This document shows positions 26,679-36,370 of a stretch of 64,000 nucleotides of DNA, in pieces. The first letter of the stretch is position 1. Each line of letters opens with the position of its first letter. The notes beneath the pieces are model-generated. The model saw only the letters and a list, made by a program, of their open reading frames with translations, did no database searches and was not told where the DNA came from. The stretch lies in NCBI RefSeq assembly GCF_900129905.1, contig NZ_FQXG01000002.1, positions 372,001 through 436,000 on the forward strand, in the 5' to 3' direction. Source of the DNA: Ferrimonas marina (GTDB lineage: Bacteria; Pseudomonadota; Gammaproteobacteria; Enterobacterales; Shewanellaceae). Both the position numbers and the translations under genes were made by a program.

Positions 26679-27590
26679 CTAGGGCAAAACCTCAAACTGG
26701 CTGGGGCAGCGCTGGCTCAGTGATGCTGGCAGCAGCGAGGTGGGTCCCGGCGTTGCCGGCAGTTGCGCCACCAGGTTCAGTCGCACCTCCTGCAGCACCC
26801 CATCACGGCAATGCAGGCTGACCGCGTCCTTAGCTCCCCACTGCTCAAACCAGCCCAGCACCCGGGCCCGGCTGACCCGGGTTCCCGCCACCGAGCGCAG
26901 CTGGCGCGCCGGCTCGGAGCTGCGCAGCCAGTGGGAATAGCCGATGGCCAGTTCAAAGTAGTCCCCTTTCGCCAACCCACTGCAGCTGCCGTGCTTGTGC
27001 CACTGGTAGCGACCCAGGCAGACCTGGGTACCCGGCATCACCTGCTGCAGCGCCTGCCACTGCCCCTGGGGCAGGCCCAGGCTGTCGTACTGACAAAAGC
27101 GCTGGCGCTGGCTGCCGTCGCAATACTCCGGGTGACGCCCCGGCTGACCTGAGGGCCACAAGCCATGAAGCACCAGGTTGGCCTGGGGTGAGCGGCAATC
27201 CGGCCGTTGCCCCTGGCTGGCGCAGAAGCCACTGTGCCAGCTCATCGCCAGGGTGTAATGGCTAAAACCTGCCGGGGTCGGTGCTTGAGCTAGCGCCGTG
27301 GTGGCTGTCTGGGCTGGCTCTGTGGCCGCACCATCGCGCTCACCGCACGCCTTACTGACCCAGCGCCGCTGATCCCCCACCCGCACCAGCCACCACTCTC
27401 CCTGGGGACGGTTCTCCGCCAGGATGGGGTAGGCCTGACCTGGGATCAGGGTCACATTTCCAGGATTTGTCTGCTGCCGAATGGAGTGCCAGGCCGGGCA
27501 GCTTTCCGAGGCCAGAAACTGGCCATCCGCGGCCACCTGTGCAGCCAGCGGAGAGGTAAAAAAGGCTAGTAAAATCAGTAATCGAAACAT
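26679..27590 (-). CDS. RNase T2 family secreted ribonuclease with N-terminal SH3-like segment
   Basis: 303 residues, start at 27590 giving signal peptide MFRLLILLAFFTSPLAAQ. Residues about 40-85 (GQAYPILAENRPQGEWWLVRVGDQRRWVS) look like a bacterial SH3 segment. The RNase T2 part has catalytic segment CAS I as LVLHGLWPS and CAS II as QWHKHGSC. In CAS II the canonical His-Glu before Trp reads Tyr-Gln, so catalytic efficiency may differ. Many cysteines fit disulfides in the periplasm. It faces the response regulator gene end to end with only 24 bp between, without a clear terminator. Confidence 0.85.
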   Translation of the reverse strand: MFRLLILLAFFTSPLAAQVAADGQFLASESCPAWHSIRQQTNPGNVTLIPGQAYPILAENRPQGEWWLVRVGDQRRWVSKACGERDGAATEPAQTATTALAQAPTPAGFSHYTLAMSWHSGFCASQGQRPDCRSPQANLVLHGLWPSGQPGRHPEYCDGSQRQRFCQYDSLGLPQGQWQALQQVMPGTQVCLGRYQWHKHGSCSGLAKGDYFELAIGYSHWLRSSEPARQLRSVAGTRVSRARVLGWFEQWGAKDAVSLHCRDGVLQEVRLNLVAQLPATPGPTSLLPASLSQRCPSQFEVLP

Positions 27591-27769
27591 GGATCCGGGG
27601 TCATCAGCAGGCAGTCGGCGCAAGCCTAGCACAAGCCGGCAATCTTCACCGAGCCCAATTCATCCGTTGTGTGCCCCGCAGTTAGCGGTTGCTCACCGCC
27701 TTAACAGGCCAGTAAAGTTCCGGTCAGAACTACAAAAAGTCTATTAAATACTGACACTTGGATACATCT

Positions 27770-29770
27770 ATGAGCTTTAATCATTGGCGACTGGGGCGTC
27801 AGATCGGGGTCTTGGCCATGGCGGGCACCCTGTTGATCATGGCCCTGGCAGGGGCACTGGCGTTTCGGATGACCGCCGACACGCTGCGACAAACCAACCT
27901 CGACGCCGGTCAGGATCAGCTGACCGCCATGGCCAGCCTGCTGGACAGCCAGTACCAGACCCAGATCAGCCTGGCTCACCATAATGCGCGGCTGTTCGCC
28001 GAGATGTTCCACCACCAGTTTGACCTCAGCGGTCGCACCGTCACCATGCAGGGCGCCACCGCACCTGAGCTGCGCCAGGGCAACCGGGCCGTCAACGGCA
28101 TCGTCGCCCAGGTGGATCGTTTCGCCAACATCACCGGCGGCACCGCGACGGTGTTCGTCCGCGATGGCGACGACTTCACCCGCATCACCACCTCCCTGCG
28201 CAAGCAGGATGGCAGCCGTGCCACCGGCACTCAGCTGGGTGCCGCCCACCCGGCCCTGGACGGCCTGCTCAGCGGCGAGCGCTACGAGGGCCACGCAACC
28301 CTGTTTGGCCGTCGCTACATCACCATCTACGACCCCATCGTCGATGCCAACCAGCAGGTGATTGGGGCGCTCTACATCGGTCAGGATGTCTCCGACTCCT
28401 TCGATCAGATAGGCCAGACCCTGGCCAACCTGACCATTGTCGAATCCGGCTACTTCACCCTGCTGCGCAGCGACGGCAGCATGCTGTTCCACCCTGGCGG
28501 ACTGAGCCACAGCGATGAGCTTCGCAACGACAATGGCCAACCGGTGCTCGGCGGCTGGCTAGGCAACCAGGCCACACAAACTGAGCAAGAGATCCAGCAG
28601 CAGGATTGGAGCATCGACGCGGTTCGCATCGCCGGGCCCGACTGGTTGCTGGCTGCCCTGGTGCCGACCGATGAACTGGATCAGGCGCTGGATGGGGTGC
28701 GCAACGGCATGGCCCTGCTGGTGCTGGTGGCCTCCATCGCCCTGTCGGTGATGGTGGGCGCGGTACTGACCGTGCGCCTGCGTCCGCTGCAGGAGCTCAA
28801 CGAGCAATTGGCGGCCATCGGCCAGGGTGATCTCACCGCTGAGCTGGCCGACGACAACAGCAACAGCGATAACGAGACCCACCGTATCCGCGCCAACGTG
28901 GCGATCATGGTGCAGCAACTGCGCAGCCTGCTCAGCGAGCTGCAGCGCTCTGCCCTGCAGCTGGAAAGCGCCTCTGCCGGTCTGAAGCAATCCGCCCAGG
29001 TCAATGGCGAGGGGGCTGCGGATCTGATGCGTCAAACCGACCAGATCGCCACGGCGATGGAGGAGATGAGCAGCTCCGTTCGTGAGGTGGCCCGTCACGC
29101 CGTCACCTCCGCCGAGCAATCCCAGCATGTCAGCGACGCCACCGCCGAGGGCGATCAGCAGGTCGATAAGGTGATCCTGGAGATGGACAGCCTGGCGGAA
29201 TCCCTCAACCAGGGCTCCCAGGCCATCGATAAGGTGGAGCGCGAGAGTGAGGCGATCAACCAGGTGGTGAAGGTGATCAACGAGATCGCCGATCAGACCA
29301 ACCTGCTGGCGCTCAACGCCGCCATCGAGGCCGCCCGGGCCGGGGATCAGGGCCGTGGCTTTGCCGTGGTCGCGGAGGAGGTTCGCGCCCTGGCGCAGCG
29401 GACCCAGGTCTCCACCACCGAGATCGGCACCACCATCGAGCAGCTGCAAAGCCGCACCCAGCACGCGGTGGAGCAGATGGCCAGCAGCCTGGCGGTGAGC
29501 CAGCACTCCTCCAGCCTGTCCCGTCAGGCCGGTGAGGCCCTCTCCACCATCAACCAGGGGGTGTCCCAGGTTGCCTCCAACGCCGGCTCCATCGCCAGCG
29601 CCGCCGAGCAGCAGGGAGCGGTGGCGGATGAGATCGCCAGCAACCTCAGCGACATTACCGATCTTGCCCGCCAGGGCGAGCAAGCCGCCGGCCAGACGGT
29701 GGATGCCGCCGATGATCTCAACAGCCTGGCTGCCAGCCTAAAAGCCCAGCTGCAGCGTTTCCGGCTCTGA
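27770..29770 (+). CDS. Methyl-accepting chemotaxis protein with single Cache domain
   Basis: 666 residues. TM1 (residues 15-37), periplasmic Cache_3-Cache_2-type sensor ([49 protein letters not shown]), TM2 near 320, HAMP, then the signalling domain with hairpin tip [26 protein letters not shown]. It ends in [10 protein letters not shown], with no CheR-binding pentapeptide. ATG 27770 is chosen over a TTG four codons upstream; neither has a strong ribosome site. No chemotaxis genes are nearby, so it is an orphan receptor. Confidence 0.92.
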   Translation: MSFNHWRLGRQIGVLAMAGTLLIMALAGALAFRMTADTLRQTNLDAGQDQLTAMASLLDSQYQTQISLAHHNARLFAEMFHHQFDLSGRTVTMQGATAPELRQGNRAVNGIVAQVDRFANITGGTATVFVRDGDDFTRITTSLRKQDGSRATGTQLGAAHPALDGLLSGERYEGHATLFGRRYITIYDPIVDANQQVIGALYIGQDVSDSFDQIGQTLANLTIVESGYFTLLRSDGSMLFHPGGLSHSDELRNDNGQPVLGGWLGNQATQTEQEIQQQDWSIDAVRIAGPDWLLAALVPTDELDQALDGVRNGMALLVLVASIALSVMVGAVLTVRLRPLQELNEQLAAIGQGDLTAELADDNSNSDNETHRIRANVAIMVQQLRSLLSELQRSALQLESASAGLKQSAQVNGEGAADLMRQTDQIATAMEEMSSSVREVARHAVTSAEQSQHVSDATAEGDQQVDKVILEMDSLAESLNQGSQAIDKVERESEAINQVVKVINEIADQTNLLALNAAIEAARAGDQGRGFAVVAEEVRALAQRTQVSTTEIGTTIEQLQSRTQHAVEQMASSLAVSQHSSSLSRQAGEALSTINQGVSQVASNAGSIASAAEQQGAVADEIASNLSDITDLARQGEQAAGQTVDAADDLNSLAASLKAQLQRFRL

Positions 29771-29782
29771 GCCAAGTGATGC

Positions 29783-29810
29783 AAAAAGGCCCGCACTGCG
29801 GGCCTTTTTT
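29783..29810. terminator. Bidirectional terminator between chemoreceptor and uspE
   Basis: AAAAAGGCCCGC-ACT-GCGGGCCTTTTTT: a 12-bp stem flanked by A and T runs, able to stop transcription from both sides. Confidence 0.9.
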
Positions 29811-29870
29811 GATCCTCGATGACGCTGCCGTCAGCCAGGTGGTGAATGCCCACGGCAGCCTGGTGTTGCC

Positions 29871-30827
29871 TCAGTTTTCGTAGGCCTTCTCAACCTCAAG
29901 GATGGGCGAACGGAACCCTTCCGGCTTGAGGGTCAGCACCGAGCAGTGCACCTCATCGATCACCCGCTCGGCGGTGTTGCCCATCAAGAAGCCGGCAATG
30001 CCGCTGCGGGCCAAGGTCCCCATCACCAACAGATCAGACTCCACCCGGTTCACAAAGGCCGAGATCTCGGTCTTGGCGTCCCCCTCCAACATCACCAGGG
30101 GCACCTTCTCCGTCGACAAGCCCAGTCTCGCCAACAGCGCCTCCAGCCGCATCATCCGCTGATGCTCCTCCTGCTGCGCCACGGTGGCGATCTCAGTCTC
30201 GCTGTAGCGCCCCCAGGTACGCAGATACCCCTCCGCATCCAACCGCCAGACGTGGCACACCTGCAGCTGTGCCCCCTGCTGCTGTGCTATGGCGTGGGCC
30301 CGCTGCACGATCTGCTCGTTCATATGCTGGGTTTCCGGATCGCAGGTGACGATGTCCACCGCCGCCACCACCTTCTTGAAATCGACCCGCTCGGAGGGAC
30401 TGAGCACCCACAGCGGCACCTGCGACTTGCGCATCAGGTGACGGGTGGTGCTGCCATACTGACAGGCCGACTCCTTGTGACGGCGGCTGACGTCGATGGC
30501 GATCAGGCTGGCGTTGATCTTGTCAGCGTATTTAACGATCTCAATAAAGGGCTTGCCGCTGATCACCTCGGTATCGATCTTCAGGCTCGGATACTGCAAC
30601 CGCAGCTCGTAAGCCTGGGCGTCCAGTACCTCACGCTGCGCCTGCATCGCAAGCTTGAGCATATCCAGCAGGGAGCGCCCGCTGGAGCCCACCATCTGGA
30701 TGTTCTCCACCACGGTGAGCAGGGTTAGCTGCGCCCCGGAGATCTCCGCAAAGGTCAGCAATGGCGCACTGCGTTCACTCAGTGTTTGTCCCTGCGCCAA
30801 CGGGACCAGAATGCTTTCCTGTTGCAT
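29871..30827 (-). CDS. uspE: Universal stress protein, tandem-domain UspE type
   Basis: 318 residues, same size as E. coli UspE (316). Two Usp domains: the first begins ESILVPLAQGQ, the second near residue 155 (KKVVAAVDIVTCDPE) and ends with the nucleotide-binding type signature VMGTLARSGIAGFLMGNTAERVI. TTTGGAGG lies five bases before ATG 30827. It is divergent from the LysR gene. Confidence 0.88.
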   Translation of the reverse strand: MQQESILVPLAQGQTLSERSAPLLTFAEISGAQLTLLTVVENIQMVGSSGRSLLDMLKLAMQAQREVLDAQAYELRLQYPSLKIDTEVISGKPFIEIVKYADKINASLIAIDVSRRHKESACQYGSTTRHLMRKSQVPLWVLSPSERVDFKKVVAAVDIVTCDPETQHMNEQIVQRAHAIAQQQGAQLQVCHVWRLDAEGYLRTWGRYSETEIATVAQQEEHQRMMRLEALLARLGLSTEKVPLVMLEGDAKTEISAFVNRVESDLLVMGTLARSGIAGFLMGNTAERVIDEVHCSVLTLKPEGFRSPILEVEKAYEN

Positions 30828-30937
30828 ATCGACCTCCAAATGCCGGTTTGACAGCGACCAATCTGCCCCATTGCTATCATTTGCGATACTAAATGTTTTT
30901 AATGCCCTCTATTGGCAGAATACTATGAGGTAGTGCC

Positions 30938-31852
30938 ATGACCCTGCCCCTTCGCAGCGTCAGCCTGCGCCAGCTGCAGGTGTTTCTCGAGGTATATCAG
31001 CGCGGTTCCATCACTGCCGCGGCCCAGCAGCTGCACCTGACCCAACCCACGGTGTCACTGCAGCTCAAGCGCCTCAGTGAGCAGCTCAGCGAGCCGCTCT
31101 ACCATCTGCACCATCGCCGCCTGATCTTCACCGAGAGTGCCCGCCTGCTGGCCGAGTACACCCGCGAGGTACTTCGCAGCACTGAGCGGCTGGAGATGAG
31201 CCTGGCGGATCTGCACCAGCTCAAGGCCGGTACCCTGCGTATCGCCCTGGTCTCTACCGCCAAGTACTTTATCCCCACCATCATCGGCCCCTTCGCCCGG
31301 GAGTACCCACTGGTGGATCTGCAGCTGAAGATCGTCAACCGGGCCGAGTTGCTGCAACGTCTGGAGCAGCACCGGGACGACGTCTATGTACTCAGCCAAC
31401 TGCCGGAGCAACCGGCGCTCAACGTGCACCCCCTGGTGGCCAATCCGTTGCACCTCATCGCCCCGGATCCCCACCCCCTGGGAGGGCACCCCAGCCTCAG
31501 CCTGCACGATCTCAGCCAGGAGGCCTTCCTGTTTCGCGAGGCGGGTTCCGGTACCCGCCTGGCGGTGGAGCAGTGCCTGGCCCGGCTCGATCTGCGCCTC
31601 ACCCCCAGGATGGTGATCGAAAGCAATGAGGCGATCAAACAGTGCGTTGCCGCTGGTCTGGGTTTGGCTTTCCTGTCAGAGCACGCCATCCGCTACGGCG
31701 GCATGGCGGGAATCCAGCGGCTGGCGGTCAAGGAGCTGCCGATCCAGACCCACTGGCAATTCGTCTGGCCCAAGGACCAATCCCCCTCGGTGTTGGCCGA
31801 AGCCTTCCTGCGCTACCTGACCGCCTCCCCGCTGGCCACTGACCAGGGTTAG
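30938..31852 (+). CDS. LysR family transcriptional regulator
   Basis: 304 residues. Winged helix at residues 8-66 (LRQLQVFLEVYQRGSITAAAQQLHLTQPTVSLQLKRL) and a periplasmic-binding-protein-like sensor domain (FREAGSGTRLAVEQCL, VAAGLGLAFLSEHAI) of the CbbR/CysB-like group. It diverges from uspE across 110 bp and precedes the GH3 gene. The co-effector is unknown. Confidence 0.92.
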   Translation: MTLPLRSVSLRQLQVFLEVYQRGSITAAAQQLHLTQPTVSLQLKRLSEQLSEPLYHLHHRRLIFTESARLLAEYTREVLRSTERLEMSLADLHQLKAGTLRIALVSTAKYFIPTIIGPFAREYPLVDLQLKIVNRAELLQRLEQHRDDVYVLSQLPEQPALNVHPLVANPLHLIAPDPHPLGGHPSLSLHDLSQEAFLFREAGSGTRLAVEQCLARLDLRLTPRMVIESNEAIKQCVAAGLGLAFLSEHAIRYGGMAGIQRLAVKELPIQTHWQFVWPKDQSPSVLAEAFLRYLTASPLATDQG

Positions 31853-31864
31853 ACCAAAGCAGAA

Positions 31865-31878
31865 TGTAAACGCTTACA
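31865..31878. promoter_or_regulatory. LacI/GalR-family type operator upstream of the GH3 gene
   Basis: TGTAAACGCTTACA has the central CG and near-perfect dyad typical of LacI-family repressors of sugar genes (TGTAA-N-CG-N-TTACA). It is 109 bp before the GH3 start. No LacI-family gene is in the window, so the repressor acts from elsewhere. Confidence 0.7.
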
Positions 31879-31986
31879 TTTTTACTGGATAGCGGCGAAA
31901 AGCTTAGGTAGGTTACGGATAACCCATAAACAGTGATCGGGCTTATCGGCCCACGGAAATCACTGACACCAGGAAGGAACCTCTGC

Positions 31987-34509
31987 ATGGATCAGCCCCT
32001 CTCACCGGCCCTCCCCGTGGCCCTTGTCACCCTTGCCCTGCTCTCCGGCTGTGGCAGCGCCAGCCCGGATAGCAGCGATGCCCGCTCACCGGAACAGATC
32101 GAGGCCAGCATCGAGGCGCTGCTGGCGCAGATGACCCTGGAGGAGAAGATCTCGCTGACCCACGCCAACTCCAAGTTCACCGTGGCGGGGATCCCGCGAT
32201 TGGGGATCCCGGAGATGTGGATGTCCGATGGCCCCCACGGCGTGCGTTACGAGATCGACCGCCACAGCTGGGCCTCCGCCGAGCGAGAGGACGACTTCTC
32301 CACCTACCTGCCGCCGCTGACCGCGGTAGCGGCCACCTGGAACCCCAAGATGGCGGCGCTGCACGGAGATGTGCTGGGTAGTGAGGCCCGTCACCGAGGT
32401 AAGGACGTGATCCTCGGCCCCGGGGTCAACCTGGCCCGCCTGCCGCTGTACGGTCGCAACTTTGAATACCTCGGCGAAGACCCCTACCTGGCCTCGCGCC
32501 TGGTGGTGCCCTCGGTCAAAGCGATCCAGGCCCACGACGTCGCCGCCTCGGTCAAGCACTACGCCCTCAATAGCCAGGAGCTCAACCGCATCGGTGTCGA
32601 TGCCCGACCGGACGAGCGTACCCTGCGGGAGGTCTACCTGCCCGCCTTTGAGGCGGCGGTGAAAGAGGCCAACACCCAAACCATCATGGGCGCCTACAAC
32701 CGGGTCTATGGCACCAACGCCAACCAGAACCACAAGCTGGTGATGGAGATCCTCAAGGGCGAATGGGGCTACCCTGGGGTGCTGCTGACCGACTGGAACG
32801 TTGACATCAACACCTATGACGCCGCCATGAACGGCCTGGACATCGAGATGGGTACCGACGTCGACAGCTACGACGACTACTTCCTGGCCAAGCCACTGCA
32901 GGCGATGATCGAGAACGGCCGGGTGCCGGAGTCGGTACTGGATGACAAGGTGCGGCGGGTGCTGCGGGTGCAACACAGCATCGGCATGATGGACCCCAAC
33001 CGTCGCAGCGGCGAGCGCAACACCGAAGCCCACCAGCAGGCGGCCCGCACCATCATCAGCGAAGGGATCGTGCTGCTGAAGAACCAGCAGGTGCTGCCGC
33101 TGGACGCCGACAGCGTTAAGTCCGTACTGGTGATGGGCCCCAACGCGGACAAACGCCACGCCCTGGGGGGCGGCTCCTCCGAGGTGAAGGCGCTGTACGA
33201 GGTCACCCCGCTGGAGGGGCTGCAAAACCGCCTGGGGGATGAGGTCGAGATCACCGTACTGCGTGGCCTCAGTGGCTCGGGCCTGGGGCCGATCCCCGGT
33301 GACTTCGTCGCCTCCCGCCACTGGACCGGCACCCCCGCCTGGCAGCTGGCCAAGTTCGAGCCGGGCCAGAGTGAGCCCTACTTCGACGACTGGCAGGTGG
33401 ATTCCCACTACCAGGTGGCGACACCAGGCCAAACCGAGCAGATCCGTCTGCGTGGCACCCTGCGTCCCCGCACCAGCGGTGAGCATCGCTTGCTGGTGGA
33501 AACCGATGGCGCCCTCAGCCTGACCCTGGATGGCCAGCCGCTGCTGAGCACCGAGGGTAGCGATGCCGGCCAGAGCATCACACTGCAGGCCGGCCAGGAT
33601 TACCAGCTCGAACTGAACTACCAGGGCAGCGACCAGTTCACCCTGGGCTGGCAGGCACCGGGCGACCTGTTTGTCGATGCCGAGCAGTACATGGCCGCGG
33701 CAGCCGGGGCGGATGCGGTGATCTACTTCGGTGGCCTCAGCCACGCCGACGACCGCGAGTCCATCGACCGCAGCGATCTGGTGATGCCCGGCGGCCAGGA
33801 TGAGATCATCGCCAACCTGATCAAGGCCAACCCCAACACCGTGGTGATGATTGGTGGTGGCTCACCGGTGGAGATGCCGTGGCAGCCAGAGGCCAACGCC
33901 CTCCTTTGGGGCTGGTACGGCGGCATGGAAGCGGGCAACGCCTACGCTGACGTGCTGTTTGGCGATGTGAACCCCAGCGGTAAGCTGCCCATCACCCTGC
34001 CCAAGCGACTGGAGGACGTGGCCGCCATCGCCCTGGATGACTACAACGCCACCGACTCGCTCTACAAGGAGGGGGTCTTTATCGGCTACCGCTGGTTTGA
34101 GCAGCAAGAGATCGCGCCGCTGTTCCCGTTCGGACACGGCCTCTCCTACACCCAGTTCCGCTACGACAACCTGGCCCTGTCCAGCGACACTGTTCAGGGC
34201 GAGGAGACTCTCACCGTGACGGTCACCATCACCAACACAGGTGAGCGCGCCGGCAGCGAGGTGGTGCAGCTCTACCTGGAAGACCAGGCCGCCAAAGTCG
34301 AGCGCCCGGCCAAGGAGCTCAAGGGCTTTGGCAAGATTGCCCTGGCCCCTGGCGAGAGCGGTGAGGTCACCATGACCCTGGGCTACCGCGACCTGGCCTA
34401 CTGGGACGTGACCCAGGATGACTGGGCGGTGGACCCGGGCCGATTCCAGCTCCACATCGGCGCCTCGGTGGCGGACGTTCGCCTCAGCAAGGGCTTTAAC
34501 TACCAGTAA
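31987..34509 (+). CDS. Glycoside hydrolase family 3 beta-glucosidase-type lipoprotein with PA14 insert
   Basis: 840 residues. Lipobox LLSGC near residue 20. GH3 (beta/alpha)8 domain with KHYALNSQE and catalytic nucleophile Asp in GVLLTDWNVDIN; the second GH3 domain is split by a PA14-like module (residues roughly 445-580, LRGTLRPRTSGEHRLLVETDGALSLTLDG), followed by LLWGWYGGMEAGNAYADVLFGDVNPSGKLPIT and a C-terminal fibronectin-like domain. The arrangement matches beta-glucosidases that act on oligosaccharides. GGAAGGAA precedes ATG 31987. A LacI-type operator lies upstream. Confidence 0.92.
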   Translation: MDQPLSPALPVALVTLALLSGCGSASPDSSDARSPEQIEASIEALLAQMTLEEKISLTHANSKFTVAGIPRLGIPEMWMSDGPHGVRYEIDRHSWASAEREDDFSTYLPPLTAVAATWNPKMAALHGDVLGSEARHRGKDVILGPGVNLARLPLYGRNFEYLGEDPYLASRLVVPSVKAIQAHDVAASVKHYALNSQELNRIGVDARPDERTLREVYLPAFEAAVKEANTQTIMGAYNRVYGTNANQNHKLVMEILKGEWGYPGVLLTDWNVDINTYDAAMNGLDIEMGTDVDSYDDYFLAKPLQAMIENGRVPESVLDDKVRRVLRVQHSIGMMDPNRRSGERNTEAHQQAARTIISEGIVLLKNQQVLPLDADSVKSVLVMGPNADKRHALGGGSSEVKALYEVTPLEGLQNRLGDEVEITVLRGLSGSGLGPIPGDFVASRHWTGTPAWQLAKFEPGQSEPYFDDWQVDSHYQVATPGQTEQIRLRGTLRPRTSGEHRLLVETDGALSLTLDGQPLLSTEGSDAGQSITLQAGQDYQLELNYQGSDQFTLGWQAPGDLFVDAEQYMAAAAGADAVIYFGGLSHADDRESIDRSDLVMPGGQDEIIANLIKANPNTVVMIGGGSPVEMPWQPEANALLWGWYGGMEAGNAYADVLFGDVNPSGKLPITLPKRLEDVAAIALDDYNATDSLYKEGVFIGYRWFEQQEIAPLFPFGHGLSYTQFRYDNLALSSDTVQGEETLTVTVTITNTGERAGSEVVQLYLEDQAAKVERPAKELKGFGKIALAPGESGEVTMTLGYRDLAYWDVTQDDWAVDPGRFQLHIGASVADVRLSKGFNYQ

Positions 34510-34513
34510 CGAC

Positions 34514-34538
34514 AAAGGGGCCAATCGGCCACCTTTTT
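34514..34538 (+). terminator. Terminator of the GH3 gene
   Basis: AAAGGGGCC and GGCCACCTTT pair with one bulge around AATC and run into five T. Confidence 0.75.
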
Positions 34539-34558
34539 GTTGTCACTGTCTGCCCGGC

Positions 34559-36040
34559 TCAATCCGCGCTGGGCACCTCAATCACCCCACCGGCGTCGGT
34601 CCAGCGATAGCGCTTGCCCTGGTTAAAGGCGTCAAGATCGCGCTTGCACGGCCCCTGGTAGGGCTGGTGCTCGCCAATCACCCGCTGCGCCGGGATCCCC
34701 ACCGCGGTCTCGGCCCGCCAGTTCAGCGCCGCCTCGGACATCGCTTTAAGCCGTGCCTGCTGCCCAGGCTCGCCGGCCCGGTCGTGCCGCTCCAGGGGAT
34801 CCGACGCCAGGTGATACAGCTCCGGCTGCGGGCGGTGATAGACCAGCTTCCAGTCCCCCTCGCGCATCGCCAGCTTGTGGGTGTGCTGCCAGTACAGGGG
34901 GCGTTCGGCCAAGGCCTTACCGTGCAGCAGCAGGTCGGTCAGGTCTACCCCATCCAGTGCAGCCTCCATCGGCGCGCCGGAGAGGTTGGCGATGGTGGGG
35001 GTTAGGTCGTGGGTGATCATCGGCGTGTCCACCACCTGGCCTGGCTCGATCCGGCCCTTCCAGTAGGCTAACGCCGGCACCTTAAGGCCACCCTCGTAGA
35101 AGGTGTTCTTGTGACCCCGGTGCTCACCGTTGACCCGACCATGGCGCACCCCGGTGCGCTCGCCGCCATTGTCGGAGGTAAAGATGATCAGGGTGTCTTG
35201 CTCCAGCCCCAACTCCCGCAGCTTGGCCATCATCATCCCCACGCCATCATCCATGGAGCCGACGATCTCACGGTAGCGGCGCATGTACTCCGCCTTGGGG
35301 AACTGGCCCTGCACCGTGTAGACGTAGAAGTCGTCGGTGCGCAGCGGCTTGTCGCCGGGGCCCTGCAACGGCACATGGGGGGCGGCGTGGGGCAGGTAGA
35401 TGAAGAACGGCTTGTCCTGCTCCCGCTCGATAAAGTCCACCACCGCCTGGTTGAGCAGATCGGTGACGTAGCCCTCTTGGAAGCCGTGCTCGTGGTGTAC
35501 GTACCAGTCCACCTCGCTCTCGGTATTGAGCTTGCTGATGTAGTCGATGTTGCCATCGAGAAAGCCGACGAAATCGTCAAAGCCCTGGGCCTTGGGCTGG
35601 TACTCCGGCGCCGAGCCGAGGTGCCATTTACCAAACACCCCGGTGCGGTAGCCCTGGGCCTTCATGTGCAGGGACAGCGAGGGATACTCGGTTGGGCTGA
35701 GCCCCTCCGGCGCACAGTGGTGATAGAGGTGATCCAGCCCGGTTCGCTGCGGGTACAGCCCGGTCATCAGGCCCACCCGGGTGGGGGTGCACACGGTGCT
35801 GGTGGCGTAGAAGTTGGTGAGTTTGGCGCCCTGCTCCACCAAGGCATCCAGATGGGGGGTGGCAATCCCTTCGCCGCCAAAACTGGACAGGCCGGCATAG
35901 CCCAGGTCGTCCGCCAGGATGAGGATGATGTTGGGTTGGCGTTGGGACTCACCCAACGCTTGAGGTGCCGAGTTTTCGGCCATCGCCGGGGCGGTGACTC
36001 CGGAGGATAGGGCAAGGCTAAGCAGGGACAGAGTGCGCAT
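34559..36040 (-). CDS. Family S1 (formylglycine) sulfatase, secreted
   Basis: 493 residues. Start at 36040 gives a signal peptide cut near APAMA. The arylsulfatase fold is clear: metal-binding NIILILADDLGY, maturation motif C-T-P-T-R in STVCTPTRVGLMTGLYP (Cys to be oxidised to formylglycine), GKWHLG, and IIFTSDNGGE for calcium. The next C-terminal part has LYHLASDPLERHDRAGEPGQ. A formylglycine-generating enzyme is not seen nearby. It is convergent with the GH3 gene; together they suggest use of sulfated oligosaccharides. Confidence 0.92.
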   Translation of the reverse strand: MRTLSLLSLALSSGVTAPAMAENSAPQALGESQRQPNIILILADDLGYAGLSSFGGEGIATPHLDALVEQGAKLTNFYATSTVCTPTRVGLMTGLYPQRTGLDHLYHHCAPEGLSPTEYPSLSLHMKAQGYRTGVFGKWHLGSAPEYQPKAQGFDDFVGFLDGNIDYISKLNTESEVDWYVHHEHGFQEGYVTDLLNQAVVDFIEREQDKPFFIYLPHAAPHVPLQGPGDKPLRTDDFYVYTVQGQFPKAEYMRRYREIVGSMDDGVGMMMAKLRELGLEQDTLIIFTSDNGGERTGVRHGRVNGEHRGHKNTFYEGGLKVPALAYWKGRIEPGQVVDTPMITHDLTPTIANLSGAPMEAALDGVDLTDLLLHGKALAERPLYWQHTHKLAMREGDWKLVYHRPQPELYHLASDPLERHDRAGEPGQQARLKAMSEAALNWRAETAVGIPAQRVIGEHQPYQGPCKRDLDAFNQGKRYRWTDAGGVIEVPSAD

Positions 36041-36150
36041 CAATAGACTCAGGGCAAAAGGCGTTGTCGGCACCTTAAACCGCCACCCAGGCCCCCTCAA
36101 GCCAGCACGATGTAAAGTCTGGTAAAGCCAGGCCAGCAAAGGAATTGGCC

Positions 36151-36181
36151 ACAAAAAAACGCCGCCCCAAAGGGCGGCGTT
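36151..36181 (-). terminator. Terminator of the cydABX operon
   Basis: AACGCCGCCC (36158-36167) / GGGCGGCGTT (36172-36181) with loop CAAA; minus-strand reading ends in seven T. Confidence 0.9.
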
Positions 36182-36235
36182 TCGCTTAGGTTCGGCCCGC
36201 TCGGGAGCAGGCCAGGACGTTAACTGAGAGGAGTA

Positions 36236-36343
36236 TCAGTCTTCATCCTTGTCCAGGGCTTCCTGGGCTTCCAGCCAGAGGCCGTTGATGATGCCGAAGG
36301 CACAAGCCAGCAGCACGCCCAGGATCCAAGTGAAATACCACAT
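36236..36343 (-). CDS. cydX: Cytochrome bd oxidase small subunit CydX
   Basis: 35-residue single-span membrane protein, MWYFTWILGVLLACAFGIIN followed by a short acidic tail ending EALDKDED. This is the CydX consensus; it stabilises the haem b595/d centre of the CydAB complex. AAGGAG sits nine bases before the ATG and the gene follows cydB by 27 bp in the operon, before the operon terminator. Confidence 0.95.
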   Translation of the reverse strand: MWYFTWILGVLLACAFGIINGLWLEAQEALDKDED

Positions 36344-36370
36344 AGTGTTTTGCTCCTTTAATCCCAGGCC

